A stretch of 64,000 nt of DNA, from contig OX463835.1 in assembly GCA_949825045.1 (NCBI GenBank), forward strand, positions 16,757,201 through 16,821,200. Reading direction: 5' to 3'. Positions 38,101 through 53,100 of the stretch are shown in pieces. Position 1 is the first letter of the stretch, and every line of letters begins with the position of its first letter. The DNA comes from Argyresthia goedartella. Lineage: Eukaryota > Arthropoda > Insecta > Lepidoptera > Argyresthiidae. A program made the translations under genes and the position numbers. The notes beneath the pieces were generated by a model. It was not told where the DNA came from. It was given only the letters and a program-made list of their open reading frames with translations, and made no database searches.

Positions 38101-41100
38101 GGAGTACCGATCCTTGCCGATGTATTAAAGAAAACTTAGTGGGGGTTGGTGGAGGTGTCGCAGTTGGTTGGTTAAATCAGACACTTAACTAACGCTATTA
38201 AATGCCGACGTTTAACCAAGCAAAAAGCAATAGCGTTTTGATTTAAATAAAGCATCATCGAAAACGTTTAACAATCTGACTTACCGAAAGCCAGCGTGCA
38301 CAGCTTATATCAGGGCAAAACAAGGGTAAAGGGGGTGAGCGAAGCGAAGCCCCCTTTATCCTTCGTGTTAGGTCGAACATGTAAGAACATAAACTTAAGT
38401 ACACTTAAAAAAATATTTATATTGTATATATCTTGTTGCCTAGGAACGTTCAGACAACTCGTTAAATGTTTCGTTCACTCAGTAGTCTGACGGAATTTTA
38501 GTAACTTGGTTAAACTTCGGTATTTAATTAACGGTCTAGAGAGTTAGTTAAGTGTCTGATTTAACCAACTAACTGCGACAGAGTTATTTAACGACTACTA
38601 CCACGTAGCGGTACTAGCCAGGACCTACAGCTTAACGTGTCAACCGAAACACTGAACGTCTGATTATGTAACAAAGATAAATGAATTATCTCTTTGGTAC
38701 ATGGTAAGCATTCGAACCTACATCTCCTGTGAATCAACAAGCTCCACGAGCTGACCACGGAGCTCTCACCCCTGAAACTTAGTGCATTTTTTTTTAAACT
38801 TGACGTCCTAAATATATTTTTGGACTTCATTATGGGGTTAAGGGTGACTTACATTAAAGATATAGGTACACTGGTTTCATGCGTGGGTATTTTTGTTATA
38901 AACTATTGTAATTAATTCATTCGGTCATCAATCAGCTTTCTTTCTTTTTCAGTTCGTTGTGCAAATCCATCCACATCAACATAGTCTGTACATATAAAGA
39001 AATATAAAGAAGGCATCGCATAGAGCTTTGGCAGCAAATCCACGCCACGTCATCTTCATTACTGTTTTTTTTTTCTGATTATTGAAAATGCGTGCCGATT
39101 TCCGGCCACAGCTCGGCGATATACGACCATATTATTTAGGCTATAGAAATATCATAACATGTTGCGGCGCTGGAAGAATGGAGTGATGAATAACTGGCAG
39201 GAATTGAGAAACTTCTTTTGTAATCAAATCTCAACTCACTTGACTAAAGCGTCTGGTGATATCCTGTTAGTTTTGCCGCGTGTCATAGTTCTGATGATAT
39301 CGGAGGCTGTCTTCGAAGATCCTGATTGCATTATTTCACTGAAAAAAAGGGCACATATTTAAGATCGGCATTATATCGTCCAGATATAACTTTGTTCTAA
39401 CATGTAATGCAAATGAACACATTTTTGATAATCGTTTCTGAATGGATATTGGTGTCAATTGTATTCCGAAATGAAGGTTCCTACTAATAACAAACTAAAT
39501 AGGACTAACTAGGACGTAAAAATCTGTTCTAGATCATGAATGATTTAGGTTCGTCAAAAACTGGAAGTTGTCATTAGCAAATCAATGGCCGCATAAAACT
39601 CATTTCAGTATTTCGCACCAAATTCTTACTAGTTATGTTAACATAGGTATCCAAACTATTTTATGTTACTGAACCACTTGTGTCTGGTATTTAGTAGCTG
39701 CAAAATGAGTAATGTAAGCAGTGAACCACCATACGCTGCTTAGAGATATAATGATGGGTATAGGGTACGTTAATTTCCTAAAGTGTGGTCAGGTACTTCA
39801 TAATCACTCAGAATACCTCAGTAGTCTCCCAGCATCTCTGCTGCGGTATACATCGCAGTCGTGCAGGTGCCCCGAGTGGCCTGACGCCTGACACAGCTGC
39901 TCGAAGATCTGGAACTCCAGCACTGTGGCCAGGAAGTATTTTGTGTACTCCTAGGAGGAAAAGGAAATAATTTTTCACTTTATATCTTATTCTGTGCATT
40001 ATTATCACGAAATGAGGCCTTTATTTGAAGCTTTGTTTCACTATATGCAGTGACTTCTTACGTGGTGGCATATAGGACGAAAGACATACGCGTAACCAGC
40101 AAATAATTTTGAGAAGACTTGGTATGTGGTGACCGAACGATTTAGAATAATGAGTCTTGTAAAATACACTATTTACTTTTTAGGGTTCCGCAACCGAATG
40201 GGGGTCCCCATAGAAGAGACGTGTTTTAACATCCTCGTAATAAAACAGACCATAACATGATTCAAAATATGATCGTATATTTCGCGGCTTATCGCATGGT
40301 TGTGGTGGCGCAATTGGTTTGATATCGGTTACGCAATCTTTAATCTCTGGGTTCGAGTCCACAACTTTATACTATTTTCTTTTCCTTTTTGTTTTATTAT
40401 TTTTTGTGCTTAAGTTTTCTTGTACGATGACCCACATTTGACCGATTTTATTTATTAGATTCAATGTACTTACTTGATCAGAAATAATGTGGTACTTGGC
40501 TCCTGGATCGAAGTCCGCTTCGGTTCTCGGCATCGGAGGCACCACACCCTGGGAAATTACAGGAAGAAAATTATTTTACCCGTCTGCGACAGAAGGAGGG
40601 TAATGTTATTTTTTCAGAACCAAGACGTAGGTGCCAAACTAGCAACTGCGTCTCATGTCGTGACCATGGCAATGTATAGAAACTACCACCGCGCTATATA
40701 TTTACAATTTATATACTTACTAATCTATCTTGAAGATAAATTATATATAATACAGGCGAATAAAAAACTTCGGTTGGGCTAGGTTTCACTTTTTTGTTCG
40801 CTCGTTTCAATATGACTTAAAGTATCTCTGCATCGTCGTTGGTACCTGATAACGTAACTTCATCTGCCACCATCTTGAGTTCATATTCTGGACGCCATTT
40901 TCAAACACCGACCACCGCCACTGTAATTAAATAATATTTTCGTTATATACTACTTTTTTATGTAGCCTGTTTTGTGTCCCGCTGCTGGGAAAAGGCCTTC
41001 CCTTTCTTGGACTACTTATTCCTGTCCTGTGCTGCCCCCGCCCAGTCTGGCAGGAACTTGTCCACATCGTCTCGGCCTACCCCTACGCCGGTGTCCGTCG

Positions 41101-44100
41101 CTTGGCACCCATTCGGTGCCAAGTTTCGCCCACTTCAGGGGGTGCATGCGGCAAACGTGTCCGGCCCAGTCCCAATTTAGGGTAGCGGTCTTTGCGCCTA
41201 CGTCAGCAATGCCAGTGATCATCACTTGACAGTCCCCGGGTGATAAGAGTGATGATGATAGAAGATGTTACCTGATCGACCATGTACGCGAAGGGCAGGT
41301 ATGCCACCTTCTCCAGAGCCATCGTCATGAGGAAGTTCATGCTCACTTGGTAAGGGTCGTGTGTTCTGAAACGTTACAGAACATTCTTAACGGAGTTTTT
41401 GTCCAACTGCACGAATGTCCCCATCCAGTCACATCTAAACGGGTAACAGTGTTTTGGGGTTCGCATCGTCTTTTTTAGGGTATCCGTACCCGAAAGGATG
41501 CCTTACGGGACCCTTTACCAAGCCTCCGCTGTCCGTCCGTCTGTCTGTCCGTCTGTCACCAGGCTGTATCTCATGAACCATTATAATTAGACAGAGTTGA
41601 AATGTTCACAGATGATGTAATCCTGTTGCCACTATAACAACAAATACAATAAATAGAATAAAATAAATATTTAAGGGGCTCCCATAAAACTAATGTGATT
41701 TTTTTTGCTCGTTTTTGTTCGATATTGATAATGACAACAGGTACCTAGATGCTTGATATATTCACAGAATATTTAGTTATATATTCAGTTTTAAAAAAAT
41801 AAAATAAGGGGGGCTCCCATACAACAAACGTGATTTTTTTTGCTCGTTTTTGCTCGATATTGATAACGGCAACCGGTAGAAGTTTGAAATATTCACAGAA
41901 TATTGAGAATATATTATTTACTTTAGAAATAAATCATTATATTAAAATAAAATTATATTTTTTTGCCCTTTTTATAAATAATGGTACGGAACCCTTCGTT
42001 GGAGTGTCCAACTCGCACTTGGCTGTTTTTTATCCGATTCGTTGATTTTGATGTTTTGGTTCCTGTTTTGGGGTGACTGAACGGGAATATTCGCACAGAC
42101 ATGTTTTAGGTCCGTTTGTTTTCCACAGAGATAGGCCAAAAGTAGTACCTAATTTATTGTAGGTTGCTAAGGAGGCAGTTATATTATTTTTTCGCCTTCT
42201 AACCTCAAAATAGCACCTTCGCCGATTGATTTTGGGCTCTGGGGGGAAAATTATATTCGAAACTCGATCGAAAAGGCTTCCTTACGAATCTCACTACGGC
42301 CCTCGCCTTCGACTCGTGCTGTAAACTTCTCGGTTCGTAAATATAAGCCTTTGCGAACTCGTGGGAAATGTACTATTTCACACCTTTCATTCGGAAAAGT
42401 AAGTTTTGCTCCACGACGAGAGGGAGCAAAATGCTACTTTTCTGTTCAAGCTACTTTTTTATTTATTCATTGGCATGTAGCATTTGCCAAAATCTTAATA
42501 GAATAATCGATTGTAATTTCATCGTAATCGTTTAAAAAAGAACATGTTTCAAGTTTTAACTTTAACAACGTTATATGAAAATTTATGATTTTTTTTAATA
42601 TTTAAAAAAATTGTCACAATAAATTATATGTTTTACTGAAATAAAAACTATCGATGACTGTTAATGTGATATTATGAATATCGATATCCGAAACCATTCG
42701 ATTCGATAATTTTTACACATTGGTAAAAGTACACAGGAATATTTTATCTGTGGTGACCTTTCCCTAAACCTTCACAATCCGCCATTATAAAAAAAAAGTT
42801 TTGTTTACTTTGTTCGATTACTGTAAAAGTGTTACGCTCAGGATTCTAACTTAGAATCCCTCGTTACGCTCAGGATTCTATCGTAGAATCCTTCCCTTCA
42901 CTCTGGATTCAATGTACCGCCCTCGCCGTAAATACATCATTTTGCTCCTTGTGACACAAATAACTATTGACATACTTTAATTGTCAGATTTATCGTTTTA
43001 TCTGAATAGCTAGAAGCACTGACTTACCTATTATTATAAAGGCCAACACGCTGCAAGTGAGGAATGTTGTACACAGACAAAGTGGCCGCGTTCGCAACCG
43101 CCTCGTGAAACGCTGGAAGACGAATGCACGTATTAATACGTGCCATTAATCAAAAACCGGGGGTAGTTGGGACGGATCGCGGTTCTTAAGCCTAGCCATG
43201 GTAATAAAATTTAAAACCGATTACGGAAAAGTGGCGTTAGCTAACGCCGGTGGCAACTGAGGGGTTAAAGGGCATGTAACATTTTGGCATAGTAACTGTC
43301 GACATCACATAGCCAGTGATGAAACGGGTGCCGATCGATAAAGTACTATTTTACAAACAAATGTGTGTTATTATAAATTTCTGAAATGATATACTTTTCG
43401 AGAAATCTCACTTCAAAGTGCGACAAATACAACTTTTTTGAACTCGGATTTCTCGCAAAGGATATCATTTTAGAAATTAATAATCACACACATTTGTTTC
43501 AATAATTTACTCTATCGATGGACATCGGTTTCATCTCTGGCCGCAGAAAAGAAGTTTTTTTTTTTAAAACGTTATGCCAGTCTCCATACAAAAATGTTAG
43601 AACCGTTTTCATTTAGAAATTAATGAAAATCCTGCAATAGATTTCGGTAAGTACCTACATAACACAACATAGCGTCACGCCTTTTCTCATACGGTGGCAG
43701 AGGCACAATTGCGTCCACTTTGAGCCAGTTATTTAATATTCATGTTTAATATTCATTTTGCTTGACAGGGGGCTAGCCCATCGCCGCAGCTATGGAGTAA
43801 TGAAGGTTTCCTCACGATTTTTTCCATCACCGTTAGAACGTCCGTATATGTACTTAAGATAAATTAATTATCTCATTGGTACATGGTCAGGAATCGAACC
43901 TGCATCTCCTGTGTGAGAAGCAAGCGCGAAACCCATTAGACGGAGCTCTTATAGGTACCTACTATAGATATACATATTAGGTAGAGATCTCTGACATCTA
44001 CAGATTTACATCAAATTCCTTTCATATTGATGCTTTGAAGGATCCTCGCTTACAACTATACTCTGTTTCTAGGGCAGGCGAAAAAACGGACAATGACATA

Positions 44101-47100
44101 AAGTATTATGTTAGCGTCGAAAGAAAACGATACGTATCGCCCTCCATGCACTTCTGTATCGTTTCCGCCTAGTACTGCGTTTCGTGGTACGGGGTGTGGT
44201 GAGTGACGCTACCAGTCAGAGATAACAAACCTGATTCGACGTGTTTAGAATAACACAAGTTTACAAATTCGGATCAACTTTTGGACCTGAGCAGATGAGA
44301 ATGATTTCTTATGTTATTTGATGGCCTGAACTCAAATCTTCAATCCGTGTGTCAAAATTGGTTCTAGTTTTCGAGTGCGAGCTTTTGGTTGCTCAGGTCC
44401 AAAACCGTGTATACATGTGTAATTAAACATCTTTTAGATATCAGCAAACAATTTTATTATAAATATAATAAATAAAAATCTAAATTAGAATTTATTTATT
44501 CCCTATTTATTACATTCATACTACTGATAATTTTTTAACCTCACCAAAAAAGGTTGGTGATTACTGTGGTAGGCACAAAGGTCAATGTCCGTGTTTCCGC
44601 CTGCCCGAGAAACAGACTTTAACCAATGAGATCGTGATTATTTCATGACAGGAATCTGGATGTGTCAAAAGATTCAGGGAAAATATGAAAATCCCGAAAT
44701 GAACACAACTCTCGAGCGTCCGCGGTCTAGTGGACACCCCCTTACTTGTCACGCTGGGATGAACCCAAGTCCCGGTGCTAGCACAGAAGTTATGATGATA
44801 GACAGGTGATGTTGAAGATTATGTCTGACCGGTTTTGGTCATGGCGACTGCTTCAACTACGCGCCAGTGGTCTCGCATGTCACTTATGTAGCCAATCCGG
44901 AGCAGCGATCCGAATGGCCGAGTCGGCAGTGACCCTGCCTACGAAGCCAAGGGTCCCGGGTTCGAGTCCCGGTGGGGGCAAATATTTGTTTGATGAAAGC
45001 GGATGTTTGTACCCTAGTCGTGGTTGTTTATCTATCTAAGTATAATATTTATCTATATAAGTATGTGTATCGTTGTCTAGTACCCAAGATACAGGGAATC
45101 CTAGTTTGGGGCTAGATCAATGTGTGTAAATAGTGTACAAGGTGTCCAAGGTATTAATCTTCTTTCTTTAGTATAGTGAGCTTATCTCACCCGGGTTTGC
45201 GCCATCTCTGAACAGCTGCGGCTGCTCGGCGTACTGCAGGTAGTACTGAATGTGAGCCATCTCGTGATGAGTCGAGATCAGGTCTTGCATCGTCACTTCT
45301 GTGCATTGCTTTATTCTATGGACAAAAAGTTTTATACATGGGTAGTCATACCGACCCTACTACTGGTTGTAGATTGTGACCGATTGGAAAATGTGACGTT
45401 GGGAAATTTAAATGATTGGGAAGTTTGACGGACAGAGGACGCTTGGGATGTGTGACCCATTGATGTGACGGAGTGAACTTTCAACTAGAAAAAAGGACAG
45501 GTCTGGAAATGTGACCCGTTTGTCGACCCGTGAAATATGTCTAGTTAGGAAAGGCACCTGCATTCGAACCGTTTGCAGAGGTCCAGGGCGCTTAAGGTGC
45601 TCTATGTTCTGCGCTCCACCAGCAGGACCAGCATGGGAAGTGTGACCAGCTTGTAAGTGTGACGAGTTGGGAAATATGACGTAAAGGTACGGCTGAATGG
45701 GCAATGTGATGAGTTGGGAATTGTGATTGGTTGGGAAGTATGTCCGGTAGAGTAATATAAAAAACTGGTTGTAAATAGTAACTAGTTTGGAAGGCAATGT
45801 GACTGGAATGGTACCGGTAGTCGATCCGGTTGCAGAAGTCCCAGGCGCTGGCGGTGCACTGAGCGCTGCGCTCTGTCGGCCGGACGAGCATGGAGCCGCG
45901 CCAGAACTCGGGCGGCGCGGGGAGCAGACCCATCGACGTGTAGAACTCCTCCGACATTTGGAACATTCTGGGGTAATTCGATTTATGTAATTGGGGATGG
46001 GCGTGCCAAATTTCTGCCACCCCATAGCGGAAAAAGCGGCGTACAGTCGACGGAATTTGATTCCACCCACACCACGTTGGATTGACGAAACTATTTGTGT
46101 CTGATAACTTTTCGCTAAGAGGTCACATAATGTTTTGATCATAGAGTTATTTAGTAAGCAAACAGATTTGCTAATCTGAGTTTTTGTCAATTTATAATGG
46201 TGTAATGTTTAAACGATCACCAAAAACGCACCTATTTTACTACCAATAAATTCGAAACGACCGCCAGAATTAGTAAACGACCATGTGTTTGGATTAATGA
46301 TCACCAAACTTCTTTTTATGTTTTGTGTACTTAAGTTTATGTTTTAAGTATTTTTGTTGTTCTTACATGTTCAACCTAACATGAAGGATAAAGGGGGCTA
46401 AGTTGCCTCAGTATTTTGTCTGATATATTCTGCAACTTTTGGTGATCATTTACACTTTTTGGTTCGCATTTGCCCATTTTGGGTAGGAAAAGAATATTTT
46501 GGTGATCATTTTATTTGTTGCCATTTATAACTAACATAGATATCAGTAGTAAGGGATTCCATAATTTGGGTGTGGACAACAGATTAACGAAACTCTTTGG
46601 TGTGGTCCAGCTTCTTTACAGGGCCCAACAGTCTTCACAAAATGAAAGGCCCGGTGACGGCGTCCGTGTCACTGACGTAATAAGGTTGAAATTAGTTTGG
46701 GCCACTGGGCCTTTTATTTTGTGAAGACTGTAGTGAGAACCAAACTTGAATCTAGCTCGGTTGTTTGGAATCCACACGAAAGCTCATATGTCCTTATGTT
46801 TGAGTTGAATTTTCGACTTAAAAGTATTAAGAGTGTAACGAAATTTCAAAGAAATGCGAAGGGAGTTAATTACCGAGACTGTACGAGGAGTTAAACTCGA
46901 TCGACATTGAGAAAATTCTATCGAAATGTTAAAATTGTATGAAAGATCCATGATCTAGTGGTTTGGTACAGCACCGCTCTTCTGTCACACAGGATGCGGG
47001 TTTGAATCTCGGTGCTAAATTGAATACTGAATATTGGCGCAAATGTGCTTATGTCACCCCGGATGGAAAAAGCCGTCACAACCGTTGTTATAAGTTTGAA

Positions 47101-50100
47101 GTGGTTTGAAGGGTCTGTCGGTCGGTGTGTCTGTCTGTATGTCTGTCTGCGGCACCCTAGCAGTCAATCGGGTGGACAGATTTTGCTGCGGCTTTCTGTA
47201 AATGGTAGTAGATTATCCAGCGATGGTTCTTAGGTGAGTTTTGTTAAAATCGGTTCAGTATTTCGAAACTTATCATCTTAACAATGAATAACAGTAAAAA
47301 ATCCGTCCGCCCGGACGGATTTGAATGTGTTTTGTTTATTAGTAGTAGACTTCTCTGCAATGGTTCTTAGATATGATTAAATAAATCGATTCAGTGGTTC
47401 GTAAATTATCAGCTTAACAAGGAAACGATTAACCCTAATTTCAGACTTTTATCATAAATGTGTCGGGCGGGGGGGAGTTGTTTTACTTTTTTTATCTACA
47501 CGTATCATAAACCCTCTTTACTGCGTCCAAAAACCGCACGTTACGACCAGCATATATGATATATAGATATACTACTTGTTAAAAACTCATTTCTTATACA
47601 TTATGATTGTAATGTATCAATTTTCGACAAATTATGACATTCAAATTTCGAACGCCGACGCCCGTCTGCGTGTCGCCACTGGTTTGTCTGTGAAGTTACT
47701 GAACAAGCTAAACAAGTGCAGAGCAATTATCAATGCCATAATGCCGGTCGAACATGCGGTTCCTGTGTGCTTAGTGGGAGTTTTTCTAACTCATCGAACG
47801 CGTTTACGCGAACTCAGTTTTGTATGGCATTAAGCCAGCGCCTCCTAGCGGCAACGATTTGAAATTAAAATTCTGAGTGCGAGTTCACACAGGACTATTG
47901 TCACTTTTTGTCACGATCGAATGCGTTCCATTTATCGGTGACGATCGAGAAGTGAACGCGTTTACGCTGGTTTTGCGAGTGCGAGTTATATATACGTCAT
48001 CATTTCGACAGTTCGAATGGTGAATCGCTCACGTTCGCAAAGTAAAGTTCTCACTTTGGATTTGAAGGTGAGAGCGTCCAAAATAACCTAAAACGAATAG
48101 TGTAAACTGTGACTCGCGATCCGAAGGGCCGAGTCGGCAGTGACCCTACCTACTAAGCCGAGGGTCCTGGGTTCGAGTCCCGGTGGGGGCAAATATTTGT
48201 TTGATGAGAACGGATGTTTGTACCCTAGTCATGGTTGTTTATCTATCTAATTATAATAGTTATCTATGTAAGTATGTGTATCGTTGTCTAGTACCCAAGA
48301 TACAGGGAATCCTGTGAGAACGATGTGCCACCACAGATATAATTCGAAGGGCATTGCGGGACCAATTAGTCAGAATAATGCAACAATAAAAAGGTGTCCA
48401 CTCCAAAACGGGATAAAATAGAATAGTTTTTTCATATAAATAAATCTTTATTATACTTATAGTAAGTAACGTACGTATAGTCAACACATAAATATGTAGC
48501 TTATAAACCACCACCGAATTCTTCAACCAGCTGATCAACACTTGAAGCCTAACCTTTTTCCACTTTTCTGTGGATTTTTTATCACCAATTCCATCACTAA
48601 TTAATAAAGCAGTCAAGTTTTATATGAGAGATTCTTCCCTTTGCATTGGTGGTGGGTTTAGCAGATCACCGTGTCTGAAAAAATGAAGCCACATATTTAT
48701 CAACAGCTACGGTTCAATCGGCCTGACATGGATGAGAATGGCAGCAGATCGCACGAATTGGTGGTCCAACAGTGGAGGCGAACATGCTGATGAAGAAGAG
48801 AAAGATAAATCACGATATAGGTTAGGTTCAACAAATTACACTTAATAATATAGCACATTAGGCAAACTTACTGCTCCATATATAATATGTTACAAGCATT
48901 TCAAATTGTTGCGCACTCCTTTTCATTGTGGACTTTCGGTATTTTTGGAAATCCGGCAATCAAAATCACAAGATCAAAATATGAAAGATTATTTGTTTAC
49001 AAGCATGTCAAAATCGCGTATTATTAAAGTCCATCAAAATATAGTAGGCACCTTTGTAATCGGCATAGGTCATCAAGAAGGTGGTTTGTCATTTGGCTGC
49101 TTGTTCATTCTGTCTCTACGGAGCTACCAACTTAAAAATAAAAACGAACGCAAGTCACGGTGAGTAAACGTCAATCGAATAGTGATAATCGAATGCAACT
49201 CACTCGGACTCACACTCGCAAATACTCGATTGTCACTTTTCACAATGAATGCTCGATTAACGCGATCGTAAAGTCATTCGATTGGCTCTGTGCAACTCCC
49301 ACTAAGCACACTGAACACATTAAAGAGAGCTTATGATATGTGTGGAGATAAACATGTGTATGTAACTGTACATAATTATGTATTAAAACTCTCGAGTGAT
49401 ATTATTATGGAACTCGCCTTCGGCCTGTTTTATAAACCCACTCTCCAGTTTTAATTCCCTCCGTTATGTATCAGTCACATAAACAACTATTATTTATGAA
49501 ATTACTTCTCAGGTGTCGTTGAGAATTTTAGATTTTCAAAACGATTTTTAACAGAGCAATTATGCTTATAATAAAGTTGTCGTAAAGAACTTTAATTAGA
49601 CAAAGAAAAACTTATTACAACGATGAACATGTACATTAATTATACCTATTTTATTACTAGCATTTTCTATTGTGAGTTGCAGAATGCACAAGGTGGCAGG
49701 CGCAGTAAAAAAAACACTTGCTTTGGCATATGTCGTGTGTCATCGATAGGGTTCCGTAACCGAATGGTGCCAAACGGGACCCTATTACTAAGCCTCCGCT
49801 ATCCGTCTGTCCGTCTATCCATCTGTCCGTGGAGAGTTGAAATTCTCAGAGAATGTGTCTAAACATAAATATAATGAACTTCACGAGATTTTATAAATTA
49901 AAGGGGTCCCCATACAGAGACGTGTTTAACACCAGCCGCGTCAAACCATATCATTCATGATTCAAATATGATCGTAGATATCGCGGCCACATGCTTGTGG
50001 TGGCGTAATTGGTTTGATATCGGTTGCGCAAAGGGTTCTGGGTTTGAAAGTTTGAATCCACTTTCGGACATAACATTATTCCCCTTTTTTTTGTTTTATT

Positions 50101-53100
50101 ATTTTTACTTTTCTTGTACGGTAGTACGGAACCCTTCGTGGGTGAGTCCGACCCGCACTTAACCTTTTTTTTATTCATCGTCCATCTGTAAAGGCCAATG
50201 TTTTCCAACCATACAGCCTATTCTTATTTATTTATTCGGTTTTTATATATGTATCTGGTTCCTGTGATTTACTTCTTTTTTATGTTTACATAACTTTTCC
50301 ATAGTGTTATAGTATCTGTGCGTTTTAAGACGAAATCTCGAAATCCAAGCAACTTTGATTCAAATCTTCTTTCTAAACCTTACTTACCTGAGCGGTGTGA
50401 ATCCCAGCCGCAGCATTTCCGACGTGACGTCAACATTCGGGGCCTGAGGGAACGGCATCACCAGGTCCATGATCGACTTCCAATTCTGCGCCCACATGTT
50501 ACCTGTAAAATACGTAATAGTTAAATTTCCCATTTCACTTTCTATCGTGGCGCTGTCTGTAGACATCGAGTGTTATTATTAGTAGTATTATTGGTGTCTT
50601 CTGTGACCTTTCTAAAGCATTTGATTGCGTAGATTATGAAACTTTACTGTTAAATCTGGAACACTACGGTATTAAAAATAAAGCTCTAGGTTCAGATTAG
50701 CAGAACCAAATCATTAAGATCTCGCGTGAAAATTGGCGTGCCTCAAGGTTCCATATTAGGTCCTTTCTTATTTTTGGTCTACATTAATGATTTGCCTTAC
50801 ACGGTTCAGAATTTGTCAAAGATTGTGTTATTTGCTGATATACATCTCTTAAATTTAAAGTAGATCGACATATACAGAACTATGACAAAGTAAATAACGC
50901 TCTTGGACAACTTCATAATTGGTTTACTGTTAACAATCTAGCGCTTAATGCGAAAATAACAAAATGTATAAAATTCACTTTGTCTTATGTTAATTCCTTA
51001 AAAAATGAGGTTATATTAAATAATGATAAGTTAGAGTTTACTGATAGTACAGTTTTTCTGGGGATAACACTTGACTCGAAACTACAATGGAGCCCTCACA
51101 TTACAACTTTATCGGGAAAACTTAATTCAGCTGCATATGCTGTGAGACAGATCGGACAGCTGACGGATGTAGCTACGGCGAGAATTGTTTACTTTACTTA
51201 TTTCCACAGCATTATGTCTTAAGGAATTTTGCTGTGGGGCCGAGCTGCTGATATTGACTCGATTATTGTCCTACAAAAAGGGCCATTAGAGCAATTTATA
51301 ACCTACGCAGTCGTGACTCCCTGGGGGAACTGTTCAATGTAATTAGCATTATGACTGTACCGTGTCAATATATACATGAAAATATAATGTACGTTAGTGA
51401 AGAACATAAGTAAATAGCTTCACTAAAAATGTTGACAGGCACAAGCGAAATAATATAAGAAGCGGAAATAAAATTGACCAACCTTACTATAGATTATAAT
51501 CATATCATAGCTAAAGTTGGAACTTCATTTATAGGTCCTGTATTTTGTATACCTTAGTATACAATACTATAGCAAAATACAGGAACTGATATTAAATTTG
51601 TCAGAGAAGAAATTATAATATGCTTTATAACATAATGTTTTTTTAACAATAAACATTATGTTATAATAGTAGTTTATGTGACTGCTGCATAATGGAGGGC
51701 ATTAAAACTCGAGAGTGGGTTTATGAAACGAGCCGAAGGCGAGTTTCATAATAATATCACTCGAGAGTTTTCATGCCTAATTATGTACAGTTACATACAC
51801 TAGTTTATCTACACACATATCATAAGCTCTCTTTGATGTGTTCAGGAGATGGCGGAGTTCCATACACAATTTATTAAAAATAAAAATAAAACGTGAAATG
51901 TTCCGATATTTTAATAGTTATTCTGCTATTCGGCGTGGAGACCAATCCAACAATTAAGATATCTTTAAAATTAGTCGAGCCATTCTTGTGTTATGAGAAG
52001 TGTTACTAGCCCGACTTTGTTTTATATACTTATTTAGTTTTCCTTCGTTCGTTCTTTAGCTAGATCGATCGTTCATTCGTTTGCTAGTTATCGTGACCTC
52101 GTTCTTTCGCTCCTCAAAGTTAACTTGGCACCTCGCTCTGATGACGTCGTAGCATCTGTCTCTGTCCTACATACGCGTTGAGGGCAGAGAGAGCGAGAGA
52201 AATCGCATTCCTCGTGGTTGCCAAGTTAACGTTGGAGGGCCTAGTTGGTTCTCTCGATAGTTCGTATTTAGTTAGTTACCTAGTAAATGAGCGGGTATCG
52301 GTCCATCACCCCTCAGCACTCGCTCCCCGTACCGCTGCATCAGTCTTCGTCTCACGTATGTGAACAGTTGTTTGTACAAGGGCGCTATCTGGTTGTACGT
52401 CTCTTCGAGGCTGGCCCGGAAGGACGGGTCTTCGTAGGCCGAGCGCATTTGGTCGCCGGCGTCAGAGTAGCCTTTCGGTAGAAAACATGCGCGATGATTC
52501 ACACACACACAAGGACAGTTGGCAAGGAGAGATGACAGGAGGTGAACAGCGTCCAGTGGGAACGTGGCGATGATGTCATCCGACCACCAGATAGATGGTC
52601 GGATGACTTCATCGGCACAACTGGCGCCTGGTGCCATAGCAGGCAGTGGATGCGAGGAGTTAAGGTGTAGTGCGGGGGAACGGAGCGTAGCAAAAAAGCG
52701 GCCAGCGTAGCATGCCCAGCCCGGGGGGGGGTCTTTGTCGTGAAAGGTGAGGGACAGAGAGACATAGCGCAGAGCTCTGTCCCTGACTTTCCCGCGTCAA
52801 CACCCCCCGCGGGGTCGGCATGCTGCGGGTGCAGTACCCAGCATACGGTGAATGTGGACTGATTGATAAAGGTTAAAGTAATATATGCAAAATAATGGCA
52901 ACCGTTATTTTGATTTATAATTAGAGAAATATTAAACTGCACATCAGGAATACTGAATTGCATAGCAAATATCAGGGTAAAATGCTACGGAAGCTTAGTT
53001 GAAGATTAAAGGTATTATCCTTCGTGTTAGGTTTAACATGTAAGAACAACAAAAAATACTTAAAACATAAAAAGTGTTTTTGTTGATTCTTTTTTGCTGT

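Larger units (their letters stand above)
47505..49495. mobile_element. Repeat family with AATAGTTGTTTATGTGACTG end, split by the PIF-like insertion
   Basis: Left part 47505-47765 and right part 49311-49495 belong to the same family as 9026-9458, 51667-51847, 53926-54366 and 56838-57245. They share 'acatatcataagctctcttt', 'gccggtcaaacatgcggttc' and 'ggagggcattaaaactcgag'. Confidence 0.75.

Noticed and set aside
44915..44985. tRNA gene
   Set aside because: The tRNA-like head recurs with an attached SINE body at 16.2 and 48.1 kb; it is a SINE. The same applies to 8055, 25137 and 49997.
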